Positions 15,982 to 28,879 of a stretch of DNA of 64,000 bases are shown here, piece after piece (within the stretch, counting starts at the first letter, position 1; every line of letters begins with the position of its first letter). The position numbers and the translations under genes were made by a program. Location of the stretch: NCBI GenBank assembly GCA_037975125.1, contig CM075860.1, forward strand, positions 27,005,004-27,069,003, written 5' to 3'. A model generated the notes under the pieces. It ran no database searches. It saw nothing but the letters and a program-made list of their open reading frames with translations, and was not told where the DNA came from. The stretch is from Latrodectus hesperus. Taxonomy: Eukaryota > Arthropoda > Arachnida > Araneae > Theridiidae.

Positions 15982-16460
15982 TTAACCCTTTGACCGCATT
16001 CGATGTATCAGAACGTCATGCATTAATTGGACCAAAGTCGCACATGACGTTCTGATACGTCGTTGAAAATGAGATAATATTTAACATGTTCATTCTTATT
16101 TATTTCAAAGTAACAATGATAGTGGTGATGATAGTGAGATAAAACCAAGATGCAAAAGACGTTCAAGATACTTATCAAGCAGTGATAGTGAATCTTCTCC
16201 TGAGAAATTAGATCAATAGATTTGGGAAGAAAAAGACAATGCACCTAATGTAAAACGGTTTCGTGAAGTGCCTGGAATAAATCTTTTGTGTCTGCGAAGG
16301 CTATGTGCTAATCCTAAACCTTTAGATGTTTTGAATGAAGTCCTAAATAAAGATTTTTGGAATAGCATAGTGGAAGAGACAAATAGATATGCCAGACAAG
16401 TGATAGAAAAAGGTTTTGGAAAAAAAAAAAAGAAACAAAAGGTGGGAGCCAATAAATTCT
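15982..16460 (+). mobile_element. piggyBac-like element, 5' part
   Basis: TTAA (15982-15985) then CCCTTTGACCGCA is a piggyBac-type terminus. Next comes a 20-bp hairpin, arms 16001-16020 and 16043-16062 with one mismatch and a 22-base loop. A transposase N-terminal region follows from about 16100: an acidic Ser/Asp stretch (SSSDSESSPEKLD), one in-frame TAG, then [20 protein letters not shown] and [11 protein letters not shown], the conserved N-terminal block of piggyBac transposases. The frame breaks down after a Lys run near 16435, where similarity switches to a hAT remnant on the other strand. The catalytic domain is absent. Confidence 0.8.
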
Positions 16461-16509
16461 AATAATTGCGTAAAATATGCTGTTCTTACAAATTACTCTA
16501 CCCCAAAAA

Positions 16510-17480
16510 ATTAAATGTGCTCCAAATGCAAAAAAATTATCCGAATAAATGTGCATCCAATGGTTAAAGTCTTGTAACCACTCGTCATCGTCTAATTCTG
16601 GATAGGTTATTTCCTTTTCTTTTAGAAATGCAGTTATCGGATCAAACAAATCAATAAATCTATTTAATATAACAATGCAACAAAACAAATAGTCATTTGG
16701 AATTTCTTCGTCCTTTAATTCTTCAAAGAAATTTTTGAACTGTCGATGATTTTTTACATTGATGCGAATCTAATTTACATTGTGTAACTGTATTCATAAC
16801 ATCAGTATATTTGAAATATTTTGGTACGAGATGTTCTCGGTGAATTATGAAATGAATCGGTATGAATTGTAGAATTTGAGAATTATCTCTTAAAAGATAA
16901 ATAAGGCCTTTTTTTATCCAGTATTGCCGGAGCTCAATCCGTTACAATACTTACAAGTATATTAAGAGGCACATCAGAAGTTTTCACTATGGAATCTAAT
17001 GAATTTGTAATATCGACACCGCGGGTTGACTCTTGAAGTGTTACAGATTCTTCTTTAACAAGAAAGTCGGGTTTATAAAACAAAACGTATAAAACTGCCA
17101 ATTGTGGGAGATCTGGGATACCTGTTGATTCGCAAGAGCTAAGCTAAATACTATACAGTTCTTAAAATCGTTTTTTAAATTATATTCAAGAGCTGTATTA
17201 ACTAAAGTTATGCGTCGTTCGGTTGTGTGTTTCGAGATATGAACTTGTGAAACAACTTTGTGCAATGCTGCAAATACATCTTAAAAGATTTTTTATTAAA
17301 ATAAAACCTCCCTCTTTATACGGGCGTTTTGTAAGAGCAATATTCCTGGCAATAACAAAACTGACTTCAGCCACATCATTAGCTTGATTGCTAAGGGATA
17401 TCAAAACTGAATTGTGTCGGTAATTCAATAATAGACAAACAAATTCCAAGATATATTCACATGTATTACAAAAGATGAGC
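16510..17480 (-). pseudogene. hAT-type (GTF2IRD2/ZBED5-like) transposase remnant
   Basis: Read on the minus strand in broken frames, similarity runs in the expected order: EVSFVIARNIALTKRPYKEG (about 17370-17310), SKHTTERRI (about 17230), LVKEE..TLQESTRGVDI (about 17080-17020), NHRQFKNFFEEL (about 16750-16715) and AFLKEKEITYPELDDDEWLQ (about 16635-16575). These are the mid-protein blocks of the hAT family domesticated in vertebrates as GTF2IRD2 and ZBED5. The zinc finger and C-terminal dimerisation domain are missing, and several stops interrupt it. It abuts the piggyBac fragment, suggesting insertion or recombination between the two. Confidence 0.7.
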
Positions 17481-17687
17481 AAATGTGCTGAATAAATTAG
17501 CAGTAATTAGCCTACAGGCCTTTAATAGTAAGCCTAGTTTCACAGCAAAATCCTAATCATTTAGCTTCTGAGTTCTAACCTATCCCTCATCTTATTTGAT
17601 TTAATTTTCTAAGATATTTCTAGACTTTGAAACTTTCCTGGGAATTTAGAAAAATTCTGAATTATGTACTGTAAAATCTTCTTATAA

Positions 17688-18742
17688 TCTAATATATAAA
17701 ATTCTCGTGTCACAGTTTTCGTTGCCATACTCCTCCGAAACGGCTTGATCGATTTTGATGAAATTTTTGTGCTTATCCGGTATCTATGAGAATCGGCCAA
17801 CATCTATTTTTCATCCCCCTAAATGTTAGGGGTAGTACAACCCTAAATTTTTTTTATTTTTTTGGTTAGTTCTGTAAGTTCCTAATAGATGGCGGTTTAG
17901 CATCTAAGTTGCACAGGTATTCGGCAGATGGCGACGTGTTTATTTTTCTAGATTATACCATCTTCGAGAAAATTATCGTGCGCGCGCAAGCGCGTGGTTA
18001 AATATAGAATTTACATATATTTTCATGATGTATAATGATACTATAACAATTTTTTGTGAATCATTTTCATAATTATACTTTGTATTGTGTTATTATTGTG
18101 CAGTATTCAGTTTGAATATTTTTAATATTATAAATAGTAAAATAAAATTTTATTTATTACTGTTTTTCTCTACTAATTTTCATACCACCTCGAAAATATG
18201 TAAGTATTTCTTGATAGCCTTTTATTATTTTTTATTTTTATTTTATAATTTGATAATTATTAATTTATTCAGTAGAACATTTTGATCTAATTTATTTATT
18301 CAAATGATAAATTCTTTTAATTTTTTTTTATTTCAGTATAATGCCACGGAAAAAATTTTTAGTTTTAATATAATTTAAAATTAAAATAATAATAGTTCGA
18401 TGTCAATGTTATCTACCTCATTTATAACAATTTATTTTTAGATGTCTTTAATTTATATAGTATATTTTATAAGTAAGTCACTGATTACAAACTATAATTT
18501 AATATAAGATGAATAAAATATAAATTCAGAAAGTATATGTATTTGTCTTAATTTCAAAATTTCGATACTTTACCTATTACTATTAAATTTTGGTGAAACG
18601 TTTTATTTTTAATCTCCTATGAATGAACCTATTCTAAATTTTTTTAGAAAATATTAATTTGATTGAACCCAAGAATTAGTAAAAAATTGATTCAATGTAT
18701 TTTAAAAACTCAGCCACTGCAACGCGTGGCTGGGTCAGCTTG
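17688..18742 (+). mobile_element. Non-autonomous Helitron
   Basis: The 5' end TCTAATATATAAAATTCTCG follows an A, and the next stretch (CCGAAACGGCTTGATCGATT) is typical of arthropod Helitron 5' ends. The 3' end has a perfect 7-bp hairpin CAGCCAC/GTGGCTG (18711-18732) followed by GGTCAGCTTG and then T, the expected layout of a 3' hairpin about 10 bases before the terminus, with CTTG in place of CTAG. No Rep or helicase domain is present. Inside, ATATGTAAGT (about 18197) and TTATTTCAG (about 18328-18336) could be a donor and acceptor, directly followed by ATGCCACGG, possibly the relic of an autonomous copy's spliced 5' region. Confidence 0.8.
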
Positions 18743-20305
18743 TTATATTATATAATTATAAGAAGTTAATATATCGTATAAAACTTCTTATAATAAAAAA
18801 TTAAATATCGGGGTTGTAGTTTTTGCTATAATGTAGGTACAAAAAAATTAGAGATTGCAAGAGTTAACATGAAATAAATAATATTCGGCTTATTTATTAA
18901 CTCTTAATATGATTATATTCGATTATTGAAAGGTATTTCCATCTGTCAATGAAAGAAACACAACACAGCTGAGCACCTAGTAATATTAAATTAAGTGCAG
19001 GTGATGATATTGCCACTTAAACTGTTACCTTTCTCTCCAATCTTCCATACAAAACTTCTTATACACTGAGACAGATTAGTCTTCACATGCTTTTCAACAT
19101 GATAGTCTATTTCTGTATTATGTATGAACCCACTTATGAATATATTTACTAAATGTAAAAATTAGTTTAAGCCCACTCTGATGAAATTTTTATGAAATAA
19201 TATAAACATTTACTATGAGGTATTACAGCAAGATTTGTAAAACTTAAAGATATTTAAAGAGACTGGCAGTAAATTGATTTTTTTAATATAAAATAATTTT
19301 AATAAATGATTACATGTCTGCAATTTAATTTTTAATTTTCTGTTACAGAAGTTTTCCTCGAGAAAAGTCAATTACAACTTTTATACTATTTGTTCATCAG
19401 TATAAGATTAATTTAAAGAGTGTTCTCGCGTTCGCCATGTATTTTAGTAATCGGAAGTTAATTGTAATTCCCTAGTTACTTTAATTGCTTCTCATTCTTA
19501 GTGAGTGTAATTTAATTTCAATATAATTTAGTGACATTCATTAAAAAGTTTGCCCCAAAATTTCATTGAAAGAAGCACAAACATTAAATAAATTATTGAT
19601 TACTTTCAAAGCATAATTGAAAAAGAGGTATCTTTTGAAAATAAAAAAAATTAATTAAAAAAATAAAAAAGCATAAATAGGACAAATTAATAATTCCATA
19701 AATTAAAAAAAATATTGTACTTTTTCCTTAAGCCAAAATAAATTAATGAACTTATATTCGTATATGTTTCTTAGTATTTTAGTGTTGTCATATTAAAATA
19801 ATTATAATGAATAGGTAAGCATTTTCATAATATCAGTTAACGATAAAGGAAGAAATTGATTTTAATTCCTAACTACAAAGAAAAAAAGCAAAAATTAAAA
19901 AAATATAATTTTTAAGGTATTGCTTTGTCACTTTATTATCACGTTTTGCTTATGAAGGCCAACCAAAATTGAATTCACAAAATACTTGTAATATTGATTT
20001 CTACTATAAAGAGTATGTTTAGGGGGAAATTGAATCCTTAAACTAATAAAATGAAAAACAGGGCTCTAACCATTCAACCCTCAGCTAAGTTTCCGAGGTA
20101 TTAACTTTTTATAAATTTTTCATGCGTATTCTTACTTATAGAAAATTTAAATTGTGTAAATGATCACAAAGTATTTCTTACTACATACAATACTAAGCAA
20201 ATTTTAATTGTTTATTTATGTTATTTTGAATTCCCGGAGAACTATACGTTTAACATACATTTAATATGTAAGACATTTATCAAGGTATTCACCAAGTCAA
20301 TAACA
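18743..20305. other. Non-coding stretch, nothing recognised
   Basis: AT-rich; no coding similarity, element ends or RNA gene recognised. Confidence 0.5.
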
Positions 20306-20558
20306 GGCACAGATGCCGTATAATCCAGGATGCCAAATTCTGAGTTTTGGGATTTTTTGGCGGATTTTTTTATGTATCTGGCAACCTAGTTTTTATTACG
20401 TCATACATATGAAGACATTTAAAAATTATGCAGAAAATTCTATTTTTGCAAGGCTAGTATTTACGTCATCGCGCATATCACTACGTCATCTTGGCAACAT
20501 TTCTTCATCGTCAAAATATTCAGAATTTGGAAACCTGGATTATACAGCATTTGTGCCC
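20306..20558. mobile_element. MITE, copy 1
   Basis: Terminal inverted repeats GGCACAGATGCCGTATAATC on the left and, on the complement of the right end, GGGCACAAATGCTGTATAAT. The interior matches copy 2 at 21155-21398 over its whole length, including TACGTCATACATATG and TTTACGTCATC. It has no coding capacity. The superfamily is unclear because no convincing target duplication was seen. Confidence 0.7.
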
Positions 20559-20739
20559 AATACCATTCAATTATAATGAACAAATAGGCTCAAAATTTGA
20601 GATGTTGTCTTGTTAATTTAGTTATAATCGGAACCTGTCGATGATCAATTGTCTTGCTGCGAGAGTGTATGCACTTTATAAGTTCAGCAGGGTTTGACAC
20701 CTAATTTACATTCAGGATTTTTGCTTTTTTTGTGGTGTC

Positions 20740-20789
20740 CAAATTACTACAAGCATCCATTCTGTGGCATGGATGCTTGTAGTAATTTG
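20740..20789. repeat. Perfect 20-bp hairpin made of inverted SINE-tail sequences
   Basis: Arms 20740-20759 and 20770-20789 are perfectly complementary around a 10-base loop. The right arm, TGGATGCTTGTAGTAATTTG, resembles the SINE body at about 41483-41503 (ATGCTTGTAGTGATTTGG), and a further partial match lies at about 20905-20945. A (CT)n run follows at about 20811-20828. Confidence 0.8.
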
Positions 20790-21154
20790 AACAATTTAAA
20801 CAGTAAGCTCTCTCTCTCTCTCTCTCTACAAACACAGCATGACTTATTTCTTATTGTGCTTTCATGATTCTTGAGTACATTTATTTCTCGCAGTATTAAT
20901 CATTGTACTAATTTGGAATGCAATTTAAACTGTAAATTCAGGATAGTTTGTCTGTTATTTTACTTTTTCAGAGTTTCTATATCCATTTTTTTAAAGACAT
21001 GAATGTTATTTATAAATTAAAACGTACTTTAAGTTTAGCATAGTTAGATTCTTGTTTTAATTTCAGGCATTACATGTTCCTTTCCTGTTTTGCTTATGAA
21101 TTTCAGAATCAGGAAAGTACTTTATACTAAAATTTTAGCATGAATTAGCTCTTG

Positions 21155-21398
21155 GGCACAAATGCCGTATAATCCATGGTGTCAATTTCTGAGAATGGCG
21201 ATTTTTTGGTGGTTTTTCTTTTGTATCTGACAAACCTCGCTTCTTATTATGTCATACATATGGAGACATATAAGAATTATGCAGAAAATTCTATTTTGGT
21301 AACCCTAATATTTACGTCATCACGCACGTCACGATGCGTCTATCTTGGCAACAAAGAAATTCAGAACTTGGAATAATGGATTATACGGCCCTTGTGCC
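21155..21398. mobile_element. MITE, copy 2
   Basis: Termini GGCACAAATGCCGTATAATC and, on the complement, GGCACAAGGGCCGTATAATC. It is homologous to copy 1 at 20306-20558 in the same orientation, about 850 bases away. The CRE-like words TACGTCA/TATGTCA at equivalent positions are kept in both copies. Confidence 0.7.
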
Positions 21399-21764
21399 AG
21401 TTCTTGTTTTAATTTCAGAATTTATATGCTCATTTGCTCTTTCAAGCATGAATGATTATTTAGGAATCAAATTTCTAGGCATTTTATTTACTATTGGTAT
21501 TAGTATTATATATCCCTTTAAGAGATTTCTTGCCAAATATGCAGTCCTTTGTTTTGAATATAGCGTTTCCGGTTTTCTTTTAGTGTTGGCAATTTGAATT
21601 TTGGTTACTTTTTGTCTTTTTATTGCAAGGTTTGGCTTTTTTCTCATGTTTTACGTCATATATATGGTTCATTTTTGTATCATATATATGGTTTTTTAAA
21701 ATAGCAACAGCGTTAGAATTGCTTGGTGACTAAAAAATGTCGCAAAGGTCACTTCTGGGGGATA

Positions 21765-24272
21765 CAGTGATCCCTCGTTTTTCGTGATTAATGGGGACCA
21801 GAGCCTTGCGCGATATTTTAAAAAACCGCGAAGTAGGATTTGCTTCTAAGAGTTTTCGTGTATGCGGGTACACTAGTGTTTTAAATATGTAAACAGTACT
21901 TATACTTTACACATTTAAGACAAAAATTACATCAGTATACGTATTTACTTAAACGTGTCGGTGCTAATTAATAAAATTAATTAGAAAGTCTTTTAAAGTA
22001 ATAAACATTAATCAACATTGATTTCTGAGAGAGACTAAGAGTCTTGTGTTGGTGGTGAAGGAGAGATGCTAACCTGACTCGTAGAAGTTTTAAGTTCACA
22101 CTGAGACTACTTCTGCTGGAGGCGCTGACGGTAGAGCAGAGGGCTTTACCTTGGATAGAAACATGGTGATGAGTAATTGTTTCCTTTGTTTTTTCTTTTA
22201 CTTCAAAATTCCCCTATACAAGGACACAACCCCATCAACGCGATTGCCGAACTTAACATTTCGAACCATATTGTCCTCAATGTCCTGTGCAAATTGTTGC
22301 ATCACTCTTGCCATTTTCCACAATTGTTGAAGATTCTCCTGGGTAAGGCCACACTTTTCAGTTTCTTTTCCGTCTTACTCTTCGTTTTCTTCCTCACTTG
22401 CAGACTTTGTTATCTTAAGGAGGTCTTCATCGGTCATTAAGTTCGAGTGCTTAATGACTCGATAAGAGCACTGATGTCTGCTTTTATCATATCTACAAAT
22501 CATTCATTTCTTATGTTGTGAGCCAGCTTTACATCTTTCTCCACCGCTGAATGATGAACTTCTTCAGGAGTGAAGCCTGGGTAATCGGGCACTATATTCG
22601 GCCATAATGTCTTCCAACTAGAATTTATAGTCTTACTCTTCATATCTTTTAATGCTTGCTGAATATTAGACAAACATGAAGCAATGTCGTAACTACGCCA
22701 GTATACTTTCAAGGTGAATTCGTCATTGGCATGGTCAACTGCCGAGATGAGGCTCTCCATTATGGAGCGAATACAGAATTACACCTTGATCCATCGGTTT
22801 AATTAGAGATGTAGTGTTCGGGGTCATAAACTCTATCTGCACACCATTATTAAAGGTAAATTGCATGTCCTCCTGCGCAGCTCATCCGGAAAAGAACCTT
22901 AAATGTGAGCCTCTTTTCAGCCAGATACAGCTTCACCTAGGGAATGAATCAATGGAGGAACCATTCTAAGGTCAAATCTTTTGGTATCCAGGTCTTGGAA
23001 TTATGCATCCAGAACACGGGTAACAGATAAGGGCTAGTTTAAGCATAAAATCTGCAGCATAGCCAGCTATGATGACAGTCAAATGGTCTTTGTGAGTTTT
23101 GCAGTCTGCCTTTTTCACTTCGTCCTTGAGAAGGAATGAACGCGATGGCATCCTCTTCCAAAAAAAGTCTGTTTCATCTATGTTGAAAACTTTTTCAGAA
23201 AAGTAGCATCCGTTACTAATGAGGTTATAGAAACTCTTCCTCCATGTAATGACAAGCAGCATCGTTGTCAGCAGAGGAAGCCTCACCATACCGAAACATG
23301 CTTCTGAGGCCGTATATTTTTTGAAAATTTTCGAACCAGCCTTTGCTGGCTGAATAGCCTCGTTCTCTAGGAGGCGAATCACCCCTTTCCGCGTTATTTC
23401 TGGCTTGAGGTTCGTTAGCATTTTCATCATCCTCTTCATTGTCATCATCGGGCAAGTTTTAATCGTAGAGAGCTTTGACCTTTGTCCTGATCATATTAGT
23501 GCCCAAACTGTCTTTTTCCTGCAGACAGCAATCCACAATGTCAGTACAGCTTCCATTTTCACAATTCTGTTATTATGCGAAGTTACCACACATTTCGCTT
23601 CGTTATTGAAGGTTATTGAAGCAGTTTTGCAGATGTTTGCTTCTTCTTTTTTAATGTATAGCACTGTACATTCATTCACCCTGTAATGATGAGCCATCGA
23701 TGCACAATTCTGCCCTCTTCTATCATGTCTAATTATTTCACTCTTTCGTTGATGGTCCTCATATTCTTCTTCTTAAGCACCCTGGAGGAAGCTTTCGCAG
23801 GTTCACAGCGCTTAGGTGACATTATAAGGGCTTAATTAAAAAAAGTTATCTCTTAAGCAAAACAAGATGCAACCAACATAACACTAAAATACAGTATGCA
23901 AGGGAATTAACATCCTGACCAAGATTGGCGAAATACAACAAGAAAAGATGCTAGGTGAGGCTGCGATGATGCGCAGACAATCAGCTGACAGGGATAAATC
24001 CTATCGTAGTCTTATTGGTCCATGTAGCACCGTTAACGAATCACAAGCCTTTATGAGATCCCGTGGTATGTATTCTGAGTCCACTCATTTCTTTATTTGA
24101 CAAGCGGGGATCCTTCTCTTTCACGCATCAACATGAAATAACGCTCCTTTTCGCAATGTGGCTGCTGATATGGTTGTATTTTCCGTTTTTATTTTTTGAT
24201 GAATATTTTGAAAAAACCCGCGAAGAATTGAAACCGCAAAACATGAAACGCGAAGTGGCGAGGGAACCCTAC
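21765..24272 (-). mobile_element. Tigger/pogo-type DNA transposon, degraded
   Basis: The left end CAGTGATCCCTCGTTTTTCG is preceded by TA (21763-21764). The right end, on the complement, reads GTAGGGTTCCCTCGCCACTT and is followed by TA (24273-24274). The termini and nearby AACCGCGAAGTAGGA are the classic Tigger pattern. The 2.5-kb length fits a near full-length copy with the transposase on the minus strand. Confidence 0.92.
22420..23822 (-). pseudogene. Tigger/pogo transposase pseudogene
   Basis: The start is probably ATG at 23822-23820 (MSPKRCEPAKASSRVLKKKN). In order: a CENP-B-like helix-turn-helix (ECTVLYIKKEEANI, about 23680-23640), a second DNA-binding segment (GWFENFQKIYGLRS..GEASSAD, about 23345-23260), the first catalytic Asp in VFNIDETDFFWKRMPSR (about 23190-23140), a later block NGVQIEFMTPNTTSLIKPMD and QGVI (about 22855-22770), and the C-terminal YWRSYDIASCLSNIQ..TINSSWKTLWP (about 22710-22600) to MTDEDLLKITKSA near 22440. 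Several frameshifts and stops separate these blocks. The domain order matches pogo/Tigger transposases. Confidence 0.88.
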
Positions 24273-24274
24273 TA

Positions 24275-25302
<1,028 letters not shown>

Positions 25303-26874
25303 TTTAAAAATGAATATTTCGAAAACGAATCACGATACAAAGATGCAGTTTGCACCAAACGGATGGAAAAGAAACCGGGTTTTGTGTGGCAATGAAAAAA
25401 AATAGTTCTGTTGGCGACCAACAGATGGCGCTGTCGGATTTCTGATGTAGGATTATGCAAAGCAACAAACGATATAAAAAGAAGCAACTGCAGCAGGTAA
25501 TGGTAGTCGAAGCTGGTATGCATCGCAATGCTGTCCATAATTGAGAAAGCCCTCTTAGTTAAACTGTTTTATAAGAATTTGGAAAGTGCCATTGCGGCAT
25601 TGCGAGCATATCGCTACATGAAGGGTATGCGAGATAGCAAAGGACCAATAACGTCTTCTGCATTGAACAAAATTGTGAAAAAATTTGAAGCTACAGGTTC
25701 TTTGGCATCACGTCAAAGAAGTTGACGTTCCTCGACTGCAGCTGCTGTTGCCACGACAGAGGAGCAGACGGTGCAAGCCATGTCGGCGGTTGCTGCACAT
25801 GGGGAGTGCAGTGCTCGAGAAGTTTCGAGGCAGACAGGAGTATCGTACGGAAGTGTCTGGAGAGCGCTGCGAGTAACTTTGCAACGGTATCCCTACAAAT
25901 TGGTACATAACTAAAAACTGAAACCTCCTGACTTCGACTCTCGCCGACATTTTGCGAATTTGGTCTTCAATAAGATGGAAGAGCAGCACGACTGGCTTCA
26001 CACTGTGCTTTGGACAGATGAAGCACATTTCACACTCTTTGGCGCTGTTAACACCCACAATTGTCGAGTGTGGACCACAGAAAATCCACATGCATTTGTT
26101 GAGGTACCCTTGCAACAGCCTAAAGTGACAGTCTGGTGTGGCTTCACTGCTGATTTCATAATTAGTCCATTTTCTTTCGAGGAAGTCACACAGACAGGTT
26201 TCCAAACAGTTTCTGTCACCGGTAAGCGATATCTAGCACTGTTACAGAACAGCATTATTCCTGAACTGCAAGCGTGACAGGCACTCCAAACAGTCACCTT
26301 TATGCAAGATGGAGCACCACCTCATATTGCTCTGCCTATGCAACCCCTGCTTCGCTCAACATTTGGGGAGGATCGTATTATCAGTTGCTACTTTAATCAC
26401 GCATGGCCTCCAAGATCTCCCGATCTCACACCCTGTGACTTTTGGCTGTGGGGCTTCTTTAAGTCAAAAGTGTACAGATACCAACCGGCATCACTAGCGG
26501 CACTGAAAGATGCCATCCGCCAAAATGTGTCTGCCATAACGCAAGAAATGCTACTAAATGTTGTGAATGGTGTGGTGACTCGTCTCACAGCTTTACTTCT
26601 GAATGATGGACAGCACATTGAACATTTACTGTAGTAAGTACTAATTAACTGTAATTAATTTGACTTCATTAATCATTGTTTCATTTGTAAAACATCTTTT
26701 GTTGCAATAAAACACTATAGCGCCATCTATTGGTCGCCAACAGAACTATTTTTTTTCATTGCCACACAAAACCCGATTTCTTTTCCATCCGTTTGGTGCA
26801 AACCGCATCTTTGTATCGTGATTCGTTTTCGTAATTATTCATTTTTAAAGTTCGTCCTGACTTTTGGATCACCC

Positions 26875-26876
<2 letters not shown>
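25303..26876 (+). mobile_element. Tc1/mariner-superfamily element with long TIRs (DUF4817-type transposase)
   Basis: The right terminus on the complement starts CCGGGTGATCCAAAAGTCAG and continues through ACTTTAAAAATGAAT. The left terminus matches it from ACTTTAAAAATGAAT (25301) for about 130 bases but lacks the outermost 27 bases, replaced by (TA)n. Both inner TIRs end near AGATGGCGCT. The element therefore sits between two (TA)n tracts (25127-25301 and 26877-26949), consistent with insertion into a TA microsatellite. Confidence 0.88.
25528..26634 (+). pseudogene. DUF4817-type Tc1/mariner transposase pseudogene
   Basis: It starts [17 protein letters not shown], the characteristic opening of this arthropod transposase group, and ends GQHIEHLL before TAG. 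N-terminal helix-turn-helix region (25528-25900), then catalytic Asp 1 in VLWTDEAHFTLFG (about 26005-26043), Asp 2 in FMQDGAPPH (about 26300-26326) and Asp 3 in WPPRSPDLTPCDFWLWG (about 26405-26455), 42 residues after Asp 2. All three acidic residues are kept, but there is a frameshift near 25720 and stops near 25912 and 26276. About 368 codons, close to full length. Confidence 0.88.

Positions 26877-26949
<73 letters not shown>
26877..26949. repeat. (TA)n microsatellite flanking the transposon on its right
   Basis: About 72 bases of alternating TA starting right after CACCCGG of the terminal inverted repeat. Confidence 0.97.
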
Positions 26950-26951
<2 letters not shown>

Positions 26952-27830
26952 AAGAAGAACAACATGTCAAAACCACATTTGCTGCTATTTTCTTGCTACA
27001 AACTCTCTTTTCAGATCATGCATATTTTAATTATTTTTAGCGTAAAAATTGAGTTTTCAAAAAATAAGTGGAAATTCAAGTGCTATAGAGTAGTATCTCA
27101 TTTCCCATATATTTGTATAAAACATCTCTCCATTTTGCATAAAACAAGATTTCTTGAGTATAGATCAAAGCGCAAAACTGTCAGAACCAATCGTCGTCTT
27201 CATTTTTACATTTGTGTCAAAGACAAAAACAATTTTTTGATTTCAAAAGAAAATATATGTATAGATTTAAACTTATCTTTCTGAAACTTTTTTCGATTTA
27301 TTTAAAAGAACTTTTTATGTATTTTCTTCCTTTTAAATTTTCATATTATTTGTTATATATTCAACCCAGATAAAAAGTTACTACCATTTGAATTATAGAA
27401 TGAAATAAAAATTAAGAAAAACAAAACTGTGAAATATAAAATGAAATACTTAATAACTTGTCATACTTTGACATTTTGTCATATAATGATGTTGCATTGT
27501 AGTTGTAATCATATAGTGATTAATATGGACACATATAATTGTGTTAATTAGCAATATTAGAAATGAATTGTGTGTGTGGATTGCTGGAAAAGTTAAAAAA
27601 ATTCGAGTATGAATTGATAAAAATAATGGGGAAAATAATTTATTTTCTCTACAGGTTATTATTCTTCAATTCTTTCAATAAAAAAGAAACAAAATATGCT
27701 TAATCGAATTAAATTTTAAAAATGTATTATATTATTAGCTTATTTTATCACATGTAATGTGGTCACAATTTCTTCTTTTCGCTACGGCTTTAACATAACA
27801 ATATTTATGCTAAAGAAATGGAATTCAGAT
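26950..27830. other. Non-coding stretch, nothing recognised
   Basis: AT-rich. A 106-codon frame at 26964-27284 has biased, low-complexity composition and no recognised domain. Confidence 0.5.
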
Positions 27831-28560
27831 AGGTTACAGATGTAACGCGCATGTGTTTGAGAAACGCAATGAAATTACTTATCTGTAATAGTCTCATTAT
27901 AGTCACTTCGTCGTAAATATTCTTATTTCGAAAGCAACAAGGGAGACGAGAATGTATGTTCAATTTACAAGAAGGATTTATTTACAGTGTAGCAGTCCCA
28001 TTGCATTTATTTAATTACCAGTAAGGGAAACGATGCTTATATTTCGAAAATTGCTCTAGAAAGCAGCTTGGGCTCAAACGCGATGAGATTACAAATCTGA
28101 TTGCACTTAATTTACTGTCAACAGCAAGAAAACCGACATCATTTCGAAATAGGTATAGAAATGAGAAACAAGTACATTTTGCTTAACATGAAAAATTATT
28201 TACAGTGATTACCTAGAAAATACCTTTTTCTATTTTTAAAGGAACGCAGAAAGAAAAATGTACATTATGGCAACGAGGCATAGATTATTTACATTGTAAC
28301 AACCACGTTAAAATTACATAGTTCTCAAGTGAAACTCTTATTTGAAAAAGATATCAAGAAGTTAGTGTAAAACGAAGAGTTTATTTACAGACTATCATTG
28401 TAGTTATCTAGTTCTTGAATGCAAAAATAAAGCTGTCATTCGAAGGGATCATACAAAATGAGTATGCGTGTTTGTGTAACATGAAACTAAATTATAGTTT
28501 TGACCTCTAATCTTATTTTATTTACAGCATGTTTAACTTTCGAAATGTAAATGCTAATAA
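27830..28560. repeat. Degenerate tandem repeat, unit about 95-125 bases
   Basis: Recurring word pairs in a fixed order suggest a decayed array: TTATTTACAG or close variants at about 27980, 28199, 28285, 28380 and 28520, each followed some 40-60 bases later by ATTTCGAAA or variants (27925, 28042, 28143, 28327, 28440, 28540). Units are imperfect and vary in length. No coding content. Confidence 0.4.
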
Positions 28561-28879
28561 ATTATCATTATATATATATATATATATATAAATTCAAATT
28601 TTTAAAATTAGGATCTTCAAAATGTATCTAATTTTTTCCTTTTTCTTATTCCTATGCGTTGCAGCATAGAACAGGACTGGGCATCATAATAAGTTTTCAC
28701 CATCCAGCTCTGTTAGACATCATTATTCTCCAACTTCAAGTATCGTTCACTTGGAGACCTTTTTCAACGCTGTTTAATCACCTAATGTGTGGTCAGCCTC
28801 TCTCTCTCTCGGGCTCCACCTGGTTTGAAAAAAAAACACTTTTTGGTTGATTTGTTGTTCGTAGAAGTAAGCTAGCCAT

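Noticed and set aside
20313..21597. Frames of 66-87 codons over the MITE pair, similar to each other
   Set aside because: The similarity comes from the repeated DNA; the frames are shifted and do not preserve a protein.
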